Below are positions 43,514 to 52,158 of a stretch of 64,000 nucleotides of DNA, piece after piece; position 1 is the stretch's first letter, and the number at the start of each line of letters is the position of its first letter. The DNA lies in contig NZ_FNKO01000001.1 of NCBI RefSeq assembly GCF_900100925.1, positions 744,001-808,000 on the forward strand, given 5' to 3'. The translations under genes and the position numbers were made by a program. This DNA comes from Actinopolyspora saharensis. Lineage in GTDB: Bacteria; Actinomycetota; Actinomycetes; Mycobacteriales; Pseudonocardiaceae. The notes beneath the pieces are model-generated. The model was not told where the DNA came from and made no database searches. It was given only the letters and a program-made list of their open reading frames with translations.

Positions 43514-44776
43514 ATGGTGAGACGATTTCGCGCACGTGCTTTTCGGCTGGTCCCGCTGTGCCTGGCGCTGGGGTCGGCGCTGCTGCTGGGTTCCTCGGTG
43601 CTCGCGCCGACCGCGGTTTCGGCCGGGACCGGCGAGGCGTCCGGACGCGAGGGCACCGCGACGGCGATCACCGGTGTGCGGCTGGACTCGCTCAAGACCG
43701 AGGCGCTCATCGACGAGGAGGCGGGCACGGTGGTGCTGCCGGTCGAGCCCGGCACGGAGTTGCGCAAGCTGCGGCCGGAGTTCGACATCGCCGAGCGTTC
43801 GACGATTCGTCCCGGCAACGGCAGTACCCAGGACTTCACCACTCCGGTGGAGTACGAGGTGCGCAGCAGGGGCCACGAGTCCCGGACCTGGACGGTGCGG
43901 GCGGTGGAGATGAACAGTCCCAGCCTGCCCGGCTACAACGCCGACCCGAACATCGTGCGTTTCGGCGATACCTACTACATCTACGCCACCACGGACGGTT
44001 TCCCGGGGTGGGGCAGCGACTCGTTCAAGACCTGGTCGAGCACGAACCTGGTCGACTGGACCGAGCACGACACGATCCTCGACCTCGGTGCGGATGTCTC
44101 CTGGGCCGACGGGAGAGCGTGGGCGCCTGCGGCGATCGAGAAGAACGGTAAATATTATTTCTACTTCACCGCCGACACCAAGATCGGTGTGGCCGTGGCG
44201 GACAGTCCCACCGGGCCGTTCGTCGATTCGGGCGAGCCGCTGGTCGCGGCGAATCCGCACGGCGGGCAGGCCATCGATCCGGCCGTGTTCACCGACGAGG
44301 ACGGCCAGTCCTATCTGTACTGGGGCAACGGGCACGCCTACGTGGTGCCGCTGAACGACGACATGGTTTCGTTCGACTGGTCCGCGGTCAAGCACCTGAC
44401 CGGGTTGGACGGCTTCCGCGAGGGGCTGTTCATGCACGAGCGCGCCGGCACCTACTACTTGAGCTGGTCCATCGGCGACACCCGCAGCGAGGACTACCGC
44501 GTCGGGTACGCGACCGGCACCAGCCCCATGATGGCGAACATGCGCAATCGGGGCGAGATCCTCACCAAGCGGCCGTCGCTGGGCATCTACGGCACCGGAC
44601 ACCACTCGACGGTGCGGGATCCCGAGACCGGCGAGTGGTTCATCGCCTACCACCGCCACGCGGTCCCGGACGGGGACGGCACGCACCGGGAGGTCACCAT
44701 CGACCGGCTGCGCTACGCCGCGGACGGCACGATTCGCCGGGTCGAGCCCACGCTTTCCGGGATCGATCCGGTCTGA
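43514..44776 (+). CDS. Secreted GH43 arabinanase / arabinosidase-like enzyme
   Basis: The 420-residue exported enzyme has a signal peptide in residues 1-37 (AAP-like cleavage after AVSA), an N-terminal Ig-like domain (residues 48-130: ITGVRLDSLKTEALID), and a five-bladed GH43 propeller. The three acidic residues are Asp144 (YNADPNI), Asp255 (AIDPAVFT) and Glu303 (FREGLFM). It likely removes arabinose or xylose side chains outside the cell. A G-G-A-G ribosome site precedes the ATG. Exact linkage cannot be read by eye. Confidence 0.87.
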   Translation: MVRRFRARAFRLVPLCLALGSALLLGSSVLAPTAVSAGTGEASGREGTATAITGVRLDSLKTEALIDEEAGTVVLPVEPGTELRKLRPEFDIAERSTIRPGNGSTQDFTTPVEYEVRSRGHESRTWTVRAVEMNSPSLPGYNADPNIVRFGDTYYIYATTDGFPGWGSDSFKTWSSTNLVDWTEHDTILDLGADVSWADGRAWAPAAIEKNGKYYFYFTADTKIGVAVADSPTGPFVDSGEPLVAANPHGGQAIDPAVFTDEDGQSYLYWGNGHAYVVPLNDDMVSFDWSAVKHLTGLDGFREGLFMHERAGTYYLSWSIGDTRSEDYRVGYATGTSPMMANMRNRGEILTKRPSLGIYGTGHHSTVRDPETGEWFIAYHRHAVPDGDGTHREVTIDRLRYAADGTIRRVEPTLSGIDPV

Positions 44777-44835
44777 GCTCGGCGGGCCCGGCTGAGCGGG
44801 CTCCGGGTGCCGCACCGCCGGCGGAGAGGTGGAGG

Positions 44836-44875
44836 TCCCGCCGGCCGCAGGCGTGGCGCGCTGCGGCCGGCGGGA
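44836..44875. terminator. 15-bp perfect hairpin between convergent GH43 and BNR_4 genes
   Basis: TCCCGCCGGCCGCAG (44836-44850) pairs perfectly with 44861-44875 over a ten-base loop. It can act in both directions between the two convergent genes. Confidence 0.6.
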
Positions 44876-44885
44876 GCCGGGAGGC

Positions 44886-46322
44886 TCAGCCGAGCCGGAG
44901 GTTGGCGACGTGGATGGGCGAGGGGGTGGTTCCCGTGGAGGACTCCTGGTACAGCACGGACAGCACGCCGTCGGCGGCCAGCCGGGAGGTGTCCACGTTG
45001 ACCTCGCCGAAGGCGTTCATGTCGGGGCGGTTGAACACCACGGTCCAGTCGGTCCAGTCGCTGGCTGCGCTGGCCGCCACGATCTTGCCCTTCGGCATGA
45101 TGAGGTAGGCGTTGTCGTGCTGGTCGAAGACCAGCTGGGTCCGCTGGGTGGAGTGCGGCGGGACGGGAACTTCGCGCTTGGTCCAGTCACCGTCATCGCC
45201 GCGGACGAGGTGGAACGTGCGGGCGTGCTCGCTGCGCTGCTGGGAGTAGTCCGTCACGCACTGGGTGAACCGGCCGGGCACGTAGCTGATCACCGCGTGG
45301 GGCGTGTTGGTGGAGTCGACCGCCTGGCTCTCCTGGTTCATGAGCCCGTGGTTGGGGCCGAGCGGGTCGGCCACGATCCCCGGGGAGTTCACGCCCACCG
45401 GGTCCCGACCGGTGACGCCGACGGTCTCGCCGGCACCGTTGTGCCAGGTCCGGCCCTGGTCGTCGCTGTAGACGTAGCCGGTGTCGTGGTTGGCCAGTCC
45501 GCCCGGGTCGCACAGCACCGACCGGTTGCCCTCGCGCCAGGTGAAGTTCGCGTGCAGCCGTCCGGTGTCGTCGTAGGTCAACCCGTGCAGGTACATGTTG
45601 CGGGTGGTCGACACCTCCCCGTTCGGGGCGGTCCAGGCCCCGGTCGCCGAGCTCCAGCCGCCGAGCTTGTCCCAGCTGCCGTCGGCGTACTCGGCCAGTT
45701 CGTTGACGCCGTCGCCCGAGCCTCCGGTGCGGTAGCTGAACTGGAGCTTGCCCTGCGGGGTGACGAGGAATCGCGGGTAGGTCATCGCCCCGAGCTGCTC
45801 GTCGCCCAGCGTGCGCTGGACCTCGCCGAACATCGCGGAGGTCCAGGGATGGGCGGCGGGGCGGGAAGCCAGCCCTGCCACGGACCTGACGTAGTGGATC
45901 CGGCTGTTGTGCGTGTCCATCGCCACGTGCAGCCGCCCGTCGGCGGGCGAGATCCCGAGGGAGATGACGTTGTGCGAGTCGTCGACGCTGAGCTCGTGCG
46001 GCAGCGTCACGGTCTGCCACCCGCCGTTGCCGTGCAGCGGTTTGCGGCCCACGACGGCGTTGCGGCTGTCGGTGTACCAGGCGGCGTACTGGTAGCCGGC
46101 GTAGGTGCGGATGGCGTCCTGCTGGAACGAGTTGTTGTTGACGATTCCGTCGTAGGAGACGAAGTACAGCGCGGACGGGTCGAGCACCGTGTCCGACAGC
46201 AGGCTCGCCTCGGGGGCGGCGTTTCCGGAGTTCTGGGCGAACTCCGGCGGCTCGGCCGCGGCGTGGGTGGGCATCACGAGCGCCGCGGTGACCAGCAGCG
46301 TGGTGAGTACGGCTCTGCGCAT
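44886..46322 (-). CDS. Secreted BNR_4 beta-propeller, possible polysaccharide lyase
   Basis: The 478-residue exported protein has a signal peptide (MRRAVLTTLLVTAALVMPTHA) and a BNR_4-type propeller. Conserved marks are FVSYDGIVNNNSFQQDAIRTYAGYQYAAWY, SVDDSHNVISLGISPADGRLHVAMDTHN and MTYPRFLVTPQGKLQFSYRTG. Proteins with this fold include rhamnose-glucuronate lyases acting on gum arabic and arabinogalactan side chains (PL42) and ulvan lyases (PL24). The neighbours make the arabinogalactan choice attractive, but it is an inference. It is transcribed opposite to the other hydrolases, with a LacI-type operator at its 5' side (46401-46412). Confidence 0.75.
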   Translation of the reverse strand: MRRAVLTTLLVTAALVMPTHAAAEPPEFAQNSGNAAPEASLLSDTVLDPSALYFVSYDGIVNNNSFQQDAIRTYAGYQYAAWYTDSRNAVVGRKPLHGNGGWQTVTLPHELSVDDSHNVISLGISPADGRLHVAMDTHNSRIHYVRSVAGLASRPAAHPWTSAMFGEVQRTLGDEQLGAMTYPRFLVTPQGKLQFSYRTGGSGDGVNELAEYADGSWDKLGGWSSATGAWTAPNGEVSTTRNMYLHGLTYDDTGRLHANFTWREGNRSVLCDPGGLANHDTGYVYSDDQGRTWHNGAGETVGVTGRDPVGVNSPGIVADPLGPNHGLMNQESQAVDSTNTPHAVISYVPGRFTQCVTDYSQQRSEHARTFHLVRGDDGDWTKREVPVPPHSTQRTQLVFDQHDNAYLIMPKGKIVAASAASDWTDWTVVFNRPDMNAFGEVNVDTSRLAADGVLSVLYQESSTGTTPSPIHVANLRLG

Positions 46323-46400
46323 CTCAGGCGCCCCTTTCCCGCGGTGTCGGGTGCGGTAACTCGGCGGTTTCCCGGTGCGTGCGCATGTTTCCTCCTGGGT

Positions 46401-46412
46401 TGAAACGTTTTA
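46401..46412. promoter_or_regulatory. LacI-type operator upstream of BNR_4
   Basis: TGAAACGTTTTA has the AAACGTTT core typical of LacI/GalR-family sites with a central CG. It lies about 80 bases upstream of the BNR_4 start. The repressor is not identified in this window. Confidence 0.6.
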
Positions 46413-46557
46413 GGATGTGCTGAAGTTAAGTGAGTCACAGCGCTCCGTCAAGAGGTGTCGGCCTTGCGTGGGGGTCTCGTCGGAGTGGTTGCGGGGATTT
46501 GCCGGGGGGTGTGTGGGCTGGTGTGGCTCGTTCGGGCGCGCTTCGCGTCGTTGTTCG

Positions 46558-46569
46558 TAAAACGTTTTA
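46558..46569. promoter_or_regulatory. LacI-type operator, perfect palindrome
   Basis: TAAAACGTTTTA is a perfect 12-base palindrome with the same AAACGTTT core as the site at 46401, 157 bases away. The pair could allow looping by one LacI-type repressor. Confidence 0.6.
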
Positions 46570-46722
46570 TCGATGTGTTGCGGCCCGCCGGAGTCGCAGG
46601 GGGTGTGGGGCTGTCGTGCTGCTTTTCGGGGTCTGCCGCGGTCGGCCCGGGGTGTGGGGGCTCATTCCGGAGGGGAGTGGATCGATTCCGGGCGGGCGGG
46701 GCGAGGTGGTTTCGCTTCTGAT

Positions 46723-46793
46723 CGATTGTGATCGTTTGGGTGCGATTGTGTTGACTTGGCGCCGCGCCGCGCGGTGCAGTGACTGGCGTCACT
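46723..46793. promoter_or_regulatory. Operator module B, copy of the importer operator
   Basis: CGATTGTG at 46723-46730 and 46743-46750, TTGACT at 46751-46756, and the perfect-arm palindrome AGTGACTGGCGTCACT at 46778-46793 repeat module A (35048-35118). Repeat period and TTGACT-to-palindrome distance (27 bases) are the same. It is followed at 46817 by ATGGGCGAAG, as in the importer gene, but that frame soon stops being like the importer. It probably drives the GH5 gene. Confidence 0.6.
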
Positions 46794-47001
46794 CGAACGC
46801 GGAAGGGGAGGGCTGCATGGGCGAAGTCAGGTGTCCACAGTTTCCGGACCGTCCCGCTCCGCCGAGCGCTTGCGGCCGTGGCACGCGCGGAAGTCCTTCC
46901 TCGTGGGCGGGGTCGCCGGCGCTTCGGGCGAGCCGACCTTCCGGACGTTGGTCACCGGCCCGCGCAGCACGGTCCCGGACAGCATCGACCTTGGGGTAAC
47001 C

Positions 47002-48192
47002 ATGATTCCGTTATTCGCCAAGCGCACCCCCGAGCGGGAGCGTTCCACCGGTCCCGCGCGGGCGCGTCGCCGTCGTCGTGTTCTGGCGGCCACGCTCTCG
47101 GCGTGTCTCGCCGTGCCGTTCTCCGCGCTGTCGTACACCTCGGCCGCAGCGGCGGACAGCCCCGCGGACCGGTCCGCGGGCCAGGCGGTGGGCCGGGCTC
47201 ACTCGGCCGCCGATTTCCAGGGGGTGAACTGGGCCAGGCCCAAGGACAACTTCGTCGACGGCCCCGTCGTTCCCGAGGGGCTGGACGTCTCCGACGACTA
47301 CGCCACCGTCAAGGCCAAGGCCGGCGCCATCTACGAGGAGTTCCGGGAGACGAGCGGGGCCAACACCGTTCGGCTGCCGATCAACACGTACTCCGTTCCC
47401 GGAACGGAGTGGGGCGATGCCTACGCCGGGGCCGTCGACGCCGCCACGGAGAACGGTTTCAAGGTGATCCTGTCCTACTGGGAGGACGGGGCCTCCTCGG
47501 ACGGGCGGATCGTCGACACGCAGGCCTTCAACGCGATGTGGGACGCGGTGACCTCCCGCTGGCGGTCCGACAGCCGGGTCTACTTCGAACCGATGAACGA
47601 ACCGCACGGGTACAGCGCCGCCGAGTGGACCGACGTGGCCGCCCAGTGGATCGACGACCGCCCGTGGATCCCGCGCAAGCGGATCTTCGTCAGCGGGCAC
47701 GGCTACAACGGTGACGTCACGACTGTGTGCAACGACAGCAGGCTGGCCGGGACGTACCTGTCGCTGCACCTGTACGCGTTCCAGTTCGACTCGATGAGCT
47801 ACGACCAGTGGCGGGAGCTGTTCGACTCCCGGATCGGTGACTGCGGTTCCCGCACGGTGCTGGACGAGTTCGGCGCTCCGACGGACGACGGCAGGGATTA
47901 CGGCGCGGCCGGCAGCGCGGACAACTTCGTCCGCTACATCCGCGCGGCCACCGACGCGGTCCGCGCCCACGACATGGGGGCGGTCTACTGGCCCGCCCTG
48001 GGCGGCAAGCACACCTACCGGCCCGACTACGACTGGTACTCCCTCTACGCCCTGGAGGGCAGCGGCACCGACCTGTCGCTGCGGGTGCGCAACGACAGCA
48101 TGATCGAGCGGCTCCGCCACGCCTGGGACGGCGCGGGCCACGCTGCTCCCGCCGCAGGTGAGCACCGCTCCTCGGTTCCGGCGGGCCGGTGA
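47002..48192 (+). CDS. Secreted GH5 glycoside hydrolase
   Basis: The 396-residue exported enzyme has an N-terminal basic run (RARRRRR) and hydrophobic segment ending near SAAAA (about residue 50). The TIM barrel carries acid/base Glu200 in FEPMNEPHG and nucleophile Glu289 in TVLDEFGAP, the two GH5 glutamates. The subfamily, and therefore the backbone it cuts (galactan, glucan or mannan), cannot be assigned by eye. The ATG at 47002 has a weak GGGG site; a GTG at 46831 would add an unconserved leader. It ends at a 17-bp hairpin. Confidence 0.82.
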   Translation: MIPLFAKRTPERERSTGPARARRRRRVLAATLSACLAVPFSALSYTSAAAADSPADRSAGQAVGRAHSAADFQGVNWARPKDNFVDGPVVPEGLDVSDDYATVKAKAGAIYEEFRETSGANTVRLPINTYSVPGTEWGDAYAGAVDAATENGFKVILSYWEDGASSDGRIVDTQAFNAMWDAVTSRWRSDSRVYFEPMNEPHGYSAAEWTDVAAQWIDDRPWIPRKRIFVSGHGYNGDVTTVCNDSRLAGTYLSLHLYAFQFDSMSYDQWRELFDSRIGDCGSRTVLDEFGAPTDDGRDYGAAGSADNFVRYIRAATDAVRAHDMGAVYWPALGGKHTYRPDYDWYSLYALEGSGTDLSLRVRNDSMIERLRHAWDGAGHAAPAAGEHRSSVPAGR

Positions 48193-48214
48193 CGGATCGA
48201 CGGGCTGACGAGCG

Positions 48215-48264
48215 CGGAGCGCGGCACGCCCGGCGGTGCCCGCCCCGGGGCGTGCCGCGCTCCG
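48215..48264. terminator. 17-bp perfect hairpin after GH5
   Basis: The arm 48215-48231 (CGGAGCGCGGCACGCCC) pairs perfectly with 48248-48264 across a 16-base loop. There is no T-run. It is the longest perfect stem noted in the window. Confidence 0.6.
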
Positions 48265-48339
48265 TCTCGCCGTCCCACCCACCCCCGCCGCAGCGACGCT
48301 GCGGCAGGGCGCGGAGTCCCACAGTGGAAGGAGTCGGTG

Positions 48340-49818
48340 GTGACGATGTCCCCGACAGCACGGCGCGGAGCCCCCGGGCGGGGTGCACGCGGTCTCTGGG
48401 CGCTGGTGACGGTGGCGTGCCTGAGTCTCCTCGGTGCCACCGTGCTCGTGGCGCCGCCGGCGCAGGCGGATCCCGTCACCGTCCGCAACGGCACCCAGTT
48501 CACCGATCCGAACGGCGAGCCGGTGCACGCGCACGGCGGAGGCGTCATCGAGGTCGACGGCTACTACTACTGGTTCGGGGAGAACCGCGCCGCGGACGAC
48601 TCCTTCGGGCACGTGTCGGTGTACCGCTCGACCGATCTGAAGCACTGGCAGTTCCGCAACCACGTGCTGAGCGCCTCCTCCGCGCCGGAGTTGGAAAGCG
48701 CCAACATCGAGCGGCCGAAGGTGGTGTACAACGAGTCGACCGGCCGGTTCGTCATGTGGATGCACAAGGAGAACGACCAGGACTACAGCCAGGCCCGCGC
48801 GGCCGTGGCCGTGGCCGACACCGTCGACGGGGACTACAGCTGGCAGGGCAGCTTCCGGCCGCTGGGCAACATGTCCCGTGATCTCACGCTCTTCGTCGAC
48901 GACGACGGCACCGGCTACATGGCCTCGGCCGCCAACGAGAACCTGGATCTGCACATCTACCGGCTCACCGAGGACTACACGGCGGTGGAGAGCCTGGTGG
49001 CCAACCCGTGGCCCGGGGGCCACCGCGAGGCCCCGGCGCTGTTCAAGCGCGACGGCGTCTACTTCATGCTCACCTCGGGGGCCACGGGCTGGGATCCCAA
49101 TCAGCAGCAGTACGCCACCTCGACCAGCCTCGACGGCGGCTGGAGCGGGATGCGGGACGTGGGCGATTCCACCGCCTACGGGTCGCAGACCGCCTGGGTG
49201 CTGCCGATCCAGGGCACCGGGGCCACTTCCTACCTGTATCTCGGTGACCGCTGGGCGGGCGCCTGGGGCGGGCCGGTCGACGAGTCGCGCTACGTGTGGC
49301 TGCCGCTGCGGTTCCCCGACGAGCGCACCCTCCGGATGGACTGGGCGCCGGAGGTGACCGTCGACACCGCGGCGGGCACTCTCGGAACGAGCGGTGGGCC
49401 CTACGAGACCCTGACCGCCCGGCACTCCGGCAAGTGCGTGGACGTTCCCGCGGGGTCCCAGCTCGCGGGCGAGCAGGTGGCGCAGTACCCCTGCAACCGC
49501 GGCGGCAACCAGCGGTTCTGGCTGGAGGAGGTCGGTGGTGACTACGTCCGGCTGGTCACCCGGCACAGCTCGATGTGCCTGGCGGTGGAAGGCGCGTCCA
49601 CAGGCGACGGTGCGGCCGTGGTCCAGCAGCGGTGCGGCTCCGGGCAGGAGCAGCAGTGGCGGGTGAGTGACGCCGGTGACGGCTCGGTCACCTTCACCGC
49701 CCGGCACAGCGGCAAGTGCCTGGACGTGTCCGACGAGTCCACTGCCGACGGTGCCCGCCTCATCCAGTACACCTGCTCCGGTGCCGCCTGGCAGCGGTTC
49801 CGGCGCGCGGCGGTGTGA
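48340..49818 (+). CDS. Exo-beta-1,3-galactanase-like GH43_24 with ricin-type lectin domain
   Basis: The 492-residue exported protein has a signal peptide ending near PPAQA. The GH43 propeller carries VHAHGGGVIEVDGYYYWFGEN, NIERPKVVYN and HREAPALFKRDGVYF, the typical GH43_24 stretches; these enzymes release galactose from beta-1,3-galactan backbones of arabinogalactan. From about residue 355 to the end a ricin-B/CBM13-like domain repeats HSGKCVDV, HSSMCLAV and HSGKCLDV with QW-type motifs, for carbohydrate binding. The start is among GTG 48337, GTG 48340 and ATG 48346; AAGGAG at 48328 favours 48340. Confidence 0.85.
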   Translation: MTMSPTARRGAPGRGARGLWALVTVACLSLLGATVLVAPPAQADPVTVRNGTQFTDPNGEPVHAHGGGVIEVDGYYYWFGENRAADDSFGHVSVYRSTDLKHWQFRNHVLSASSAPELESANIERPKVVYNESTGRFVMWMHKENDQDYSQARAAVAVADTVDGDYSWQGSFRPLGNMSRDLTLFVDDDGTGYMASAANENLDLHIYRLTEDYTAVESLVANPWPGGHREAPALFKRDGVYFMLTSGATGWDPNQQQYATSTSLDGGWSGMRDVGDSTAYGSQTAWVLPIQGTGATSYLYLGDRWAGAWGGPVDESRYVWLPLRFPDERTLRMDWAPEVTVDTAAGTLGTSGGPYETLTARHSGKCVDVPAGSQLAGEQVAQYPCNRGGNQRFWLEEVGGDYVRLVTRHSSMCLAVEGASTGDGAAVVQQRCGSGQEQQWRVSDAGDGSVTFTARHSGKCLDVSDESTADGARLIQYTCSGAAWQRFRRAAV

Positions 49819-49934
49819 GTGTGGTGCGGTGGTCCGGTGCGGGAGCGGTCGTTGGGCTCGTGCGACGGGGTCGGTCCCGTGTGGTGCTCGCGCGCCCGCG
49901 GGTGCTGTCCGGGAGTGAGTGAGGTGAGGGTTCC

Positions 49935-50717
49935 ATGAGTTGGAAGTTCGCGGTGAGCACGCTCGGGATGCCGGGCGTGCCGGTGCGGGAGGCCGCGCGG
50001 GTCGCGCGGGAGCGCGGTTGCCACGGTGTGGAGCTGCGGGTGCACCCGGACGAGGAGGTTCGGCCGGGGATGGCGCCGCGGGAGGTCGCCGAGGCGCGCC
50101 GGCTGATCGAGGGCGCGGGGCTCGAGGTGGCGTGCCTGGCGGGCTACGTGAAGGTGTGCGCGCCGGGTTCGGACGCGTCTGGGGTCGCGGAGCTGCGTTC
50201 CCTGGTCGAGCTGGCCGGGTTGATCGGTGCGCCCGCGGTGCGGGTCTTTCCGGGTGGGGAGTCCGGTGCGGACGGTCCCGCGCGGGAGCGGATCGGGGCC
50301 GTGCTGCCGGATCTGGAGCGGCAGGGGGTCACTCTGCTCGTCGAGACCCACGACTCGCACCCCACGGGCGAGCTCGCGCGTCGGTTGGTGGAGCCGTTCG
50401 GTGCCCCGGAGACCGTGGCGGTGCTGTGGGACGCGCTGCATCCGTGGCGGACGGGCGAGTCGCCGGCGCAGACCCGGCGGCTGCTGGGCGAGTACCTCGG
50501 TTATTTCCAGGTCAAGGACGCGCGGAGGGCGGATTCCTGGACGCCGGTTCCACCGGGTGAGGGCGATGTCCCGCTGGCCGACTGCGGGAGCCTGCTGCGC
50601 TCGTGGTCGGGGTGGGTCTCGCTGGAGTGGGAGCGTGCCTGGTACCCGGACATCGCTCCCGTCTCGGTGCCGCTGCGCGCCGCTGCCGACTGGTTCGAGC
50701 GGTGGCGCCCGGAGTGA
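49935..50717 (+). CDS. Sugar phosphate isomerase/epimerase-like TIM barrel
   Basis: The 260-residue AP-endonuclease-2 barrel (xylose-isomerase-like) contains FAVSTLGMPGVPVREAARVARERGCHGVELR, AVRVFPGG, LLVETHDSHPTG, WDALHPWR and VSLEWERAWYP. The acidic and histidine residues of the metal site are present (Glu in LLVETH, Asp in WDALH, Glu in LEWE). It probably isomerises or epimerises a sugar or ketose from the polysaccharide. GAGGTGAGG precedes the ATG. Confidence 0.82.
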   Translation: MSWKFAVSTLGMPGVPVREAARVARERGCHGVELRVHPDEEVRPGMAPREVAEARRLIEGAGLEVACLAGYVKVCAPGSDASGVAELRSLVELAGLIGAPAVRVFPGGESGADGPARERIGAVLPDLERQGVTLLVETHDSHPTGELARRLVEPFGAPETVAVLWDALHPWRTGESPAQTRRLLGEYLGYFQVKDARRADSWTPVPPGEGDVPLADCGSLLRSWSGWVSLEWERAWYPDIAPVSVPLRAAADWFERWRPE

Positions 50718-51099
50718 GTCGTGCGGAACGGGCGCTCCCGGTTCCCGCCCGGGGGTGTGCGATCGCGGCGCCCGTTCCGCGGCTGGCACCGGTGAGCAGG
50801 GCGGTTTCATCTGCGAGGTGGTTCGCCGGGACTCCCGCGGCGCGTGTGGTGCCGCATCATGCGGGCCACCGGCGCGAGGGCGTGGTCTTGCCGACCACCC
50901 CGCCTCCGAGCCCGGCCACCACGACGAGGAGTTCTCGCGCGGTGGCCGGGGCGAAGACGAGCGAGCGGAACGATCAGCGGGACCGCACCGGCCGTGCGTC
51001 ATCCGCAGGGGAGCCGTGTGGTTCGTCTTCGGCCCCAGCGCGGTACCGCTCCGGGCGCCAGCTCGGTCGCCGCGTGGCGTGTCCGGTCGGCCACGGTGC
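50718..51099. other. Intergenic, no gene seen
   Basis: Beyond the hairpin at 50723 there is no frame with family features. It separates the plus-strand isomerase from the minus-strand dehydrogenase, which converge here. Confidence 0.4.
50723..50780. terminator. 13-bp hairpin after the isomerase gene
   Basis: GCGGAACGGGCGC (50723-50735) pairs perfectly with 50768-50780, with a 32-base loop that can itself fold. Probable end of the polysaccharide locus. Confidence 0.5.
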
Positions 51100-52128
51100 T
51101 CACGCCGACTGCGTCCCGGGTTCCATGATCAGTTTGATGGTCTCGCCCGGGCCCTCGGCGGTGATGCGCGTAATCGCTTCGGCGCCCTCTTCGAGGCTGA
51201 CGCGATCGGTGATCACCGCGTCGGCGATTTCCGGCCGGTCGGCCAGCAGCTGCGCGGCGGTGATGAAGTCCTGCCGGTTGTACATGGCGGTTCCCACGAG
51301 GCTGATCTCGCGGACCTGCAGCTGCCCGACGGGCACGGCCACATCGGTGTTGAAGACAGCTACCTGCACCACGGTGCCGCCCGAGACGCACCGGTCGATG
51401 GCTTCGGACACCAGGTCAGGAACCCCGACGGCGACGAACGCGGAGTCGAACGGCTCGTCCGAGCTCCGCTCCTGGTTCGGGTCGCGCACGTCGGTGGCCC
51501 CCAGCCGGCGCAGCACGCGTGCGTTCTGCTCCCGCGGCTCGCTGACGACGATCTTGCCTGGACACTGGTAGGACAGCACCGCGGTGATCAGCGCGCCGAT
51601 CGGCCCGCCCCCGAGCACCAGGTGGTGGAACTGCTCGCCGTGGCTCTCGGCGAGAGCGGCCTGGCGCACGGCGTGGGCGGCGACCGCCAGCGGTTCCACC
51701 AGGGCCAGCGCGTGATCGGGGATGGACTCGGGAACCGGAACGATCGTGTAGTCGGGCACCTTGACGTAGTCGGCGAACGAGCCGTCCCACTCGGTGATGC
51801 CCAACATCTGCTTGCTCTCGCAGACGTGGTAGTTGCCCGCGTTGCAGTGGTTGCAGTTCCGGCAGGGACGCTGGGGCTCGATCACCACCCGGTCCCCCAC
51901 GTCGATCTCGGAGACGTCCGAGCCGACGGCGGAGATCACCCCACCGGCCTCGTGGCCGGAGATCAGCGGTGGGAAGCGGAACGGGTGCTTGCCCTTCAGC
52001 GCAGCGAAGTCGGAGCCGCAGGCACCCGTGGAGAGGACTTGGACGATGACCTCCTTCGGGCCGGGTTCTGGGCGCGGGACCGTGACGACCGCGGCGGTGC
52101 CGTCCGTGTCGAATTTCATCGCTCGCAT
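51100..52128 (-). CDS. Zinc-dependent alcohol/polyol dehydrogenase (MDR)
   Basis: The 342-residue medium-chain dehydrogenase has catalytic zinc ligands Cys37 (GACGSDF) and His59/Glu60 (SGHEAGG), the structural zinc lobe CRNCNHCNAGNYHVC with four cysteines, and the NAD loop VLGGGPIGALI. It is close to sorbitol/threonine dehydrogenases. It would oxidise a hydroxyl of a sugar acid or polyol. The ATG at 52128 has GAGGAG upstream. The permease gene lies 30 bases upstream on the same strand, so the two are one operon. Confidence 0.9.
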   Translation of the reverse strand: MRAMKFDTDGTAAVVTVPRPEPGPKEVIVQVLSTGACGSDFAALKGKHPFRFPPLISGHEAGGVISAVGSDVSEIDVGDRVVIEPQRPCRNCNHCNAGNYHVCESKQMLGITEWDGSFADYVKVPDYTIVPVPESIPDHALALVEPLAVAAHAVRQAALAESHGEQFHHLVLGGGPIGALITAVLSYQCPGKIVVSEPREQNARVLRRLGATDVRDPNQERSSDEPFDSAFVAVGVPDLVSEAIDRCVSGGTVVQVAVFNTDVAVPVGQLQVREISLVGTAMYNRQDFITAAQLLADRPEIADAVITDRVSLEEGAEAITRITAEGPGETIKLIMEPGTQSA

Positions 52129-52158
52129 GGGTTCTCCTCGGGTCGTCGGGAAGGGGGA

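Larger units (their letters stand above)
46323..47001. promoter_or_regulatory. Shared upstream region of BNR_4 and GH5
   Basis: There is no supported gene. The region contains the two LacI-type sites and operator module B. A short frame 46817-46999 starts with MGEVR, like the MGEAR start of the importer lipoprotein, and may be a fragment of a duplicated promoter-plus-start unit, or a leader peptide. Confidence 0.5.

Noticed and set aside
40807-43842. Minus-strand open frame of about 1000 codons
   Set aside because: It lies opposite the DUF2264 and GH42 genes, which have catalytic motifs and ribosome sites. The minus-strand translation is low-complexity.
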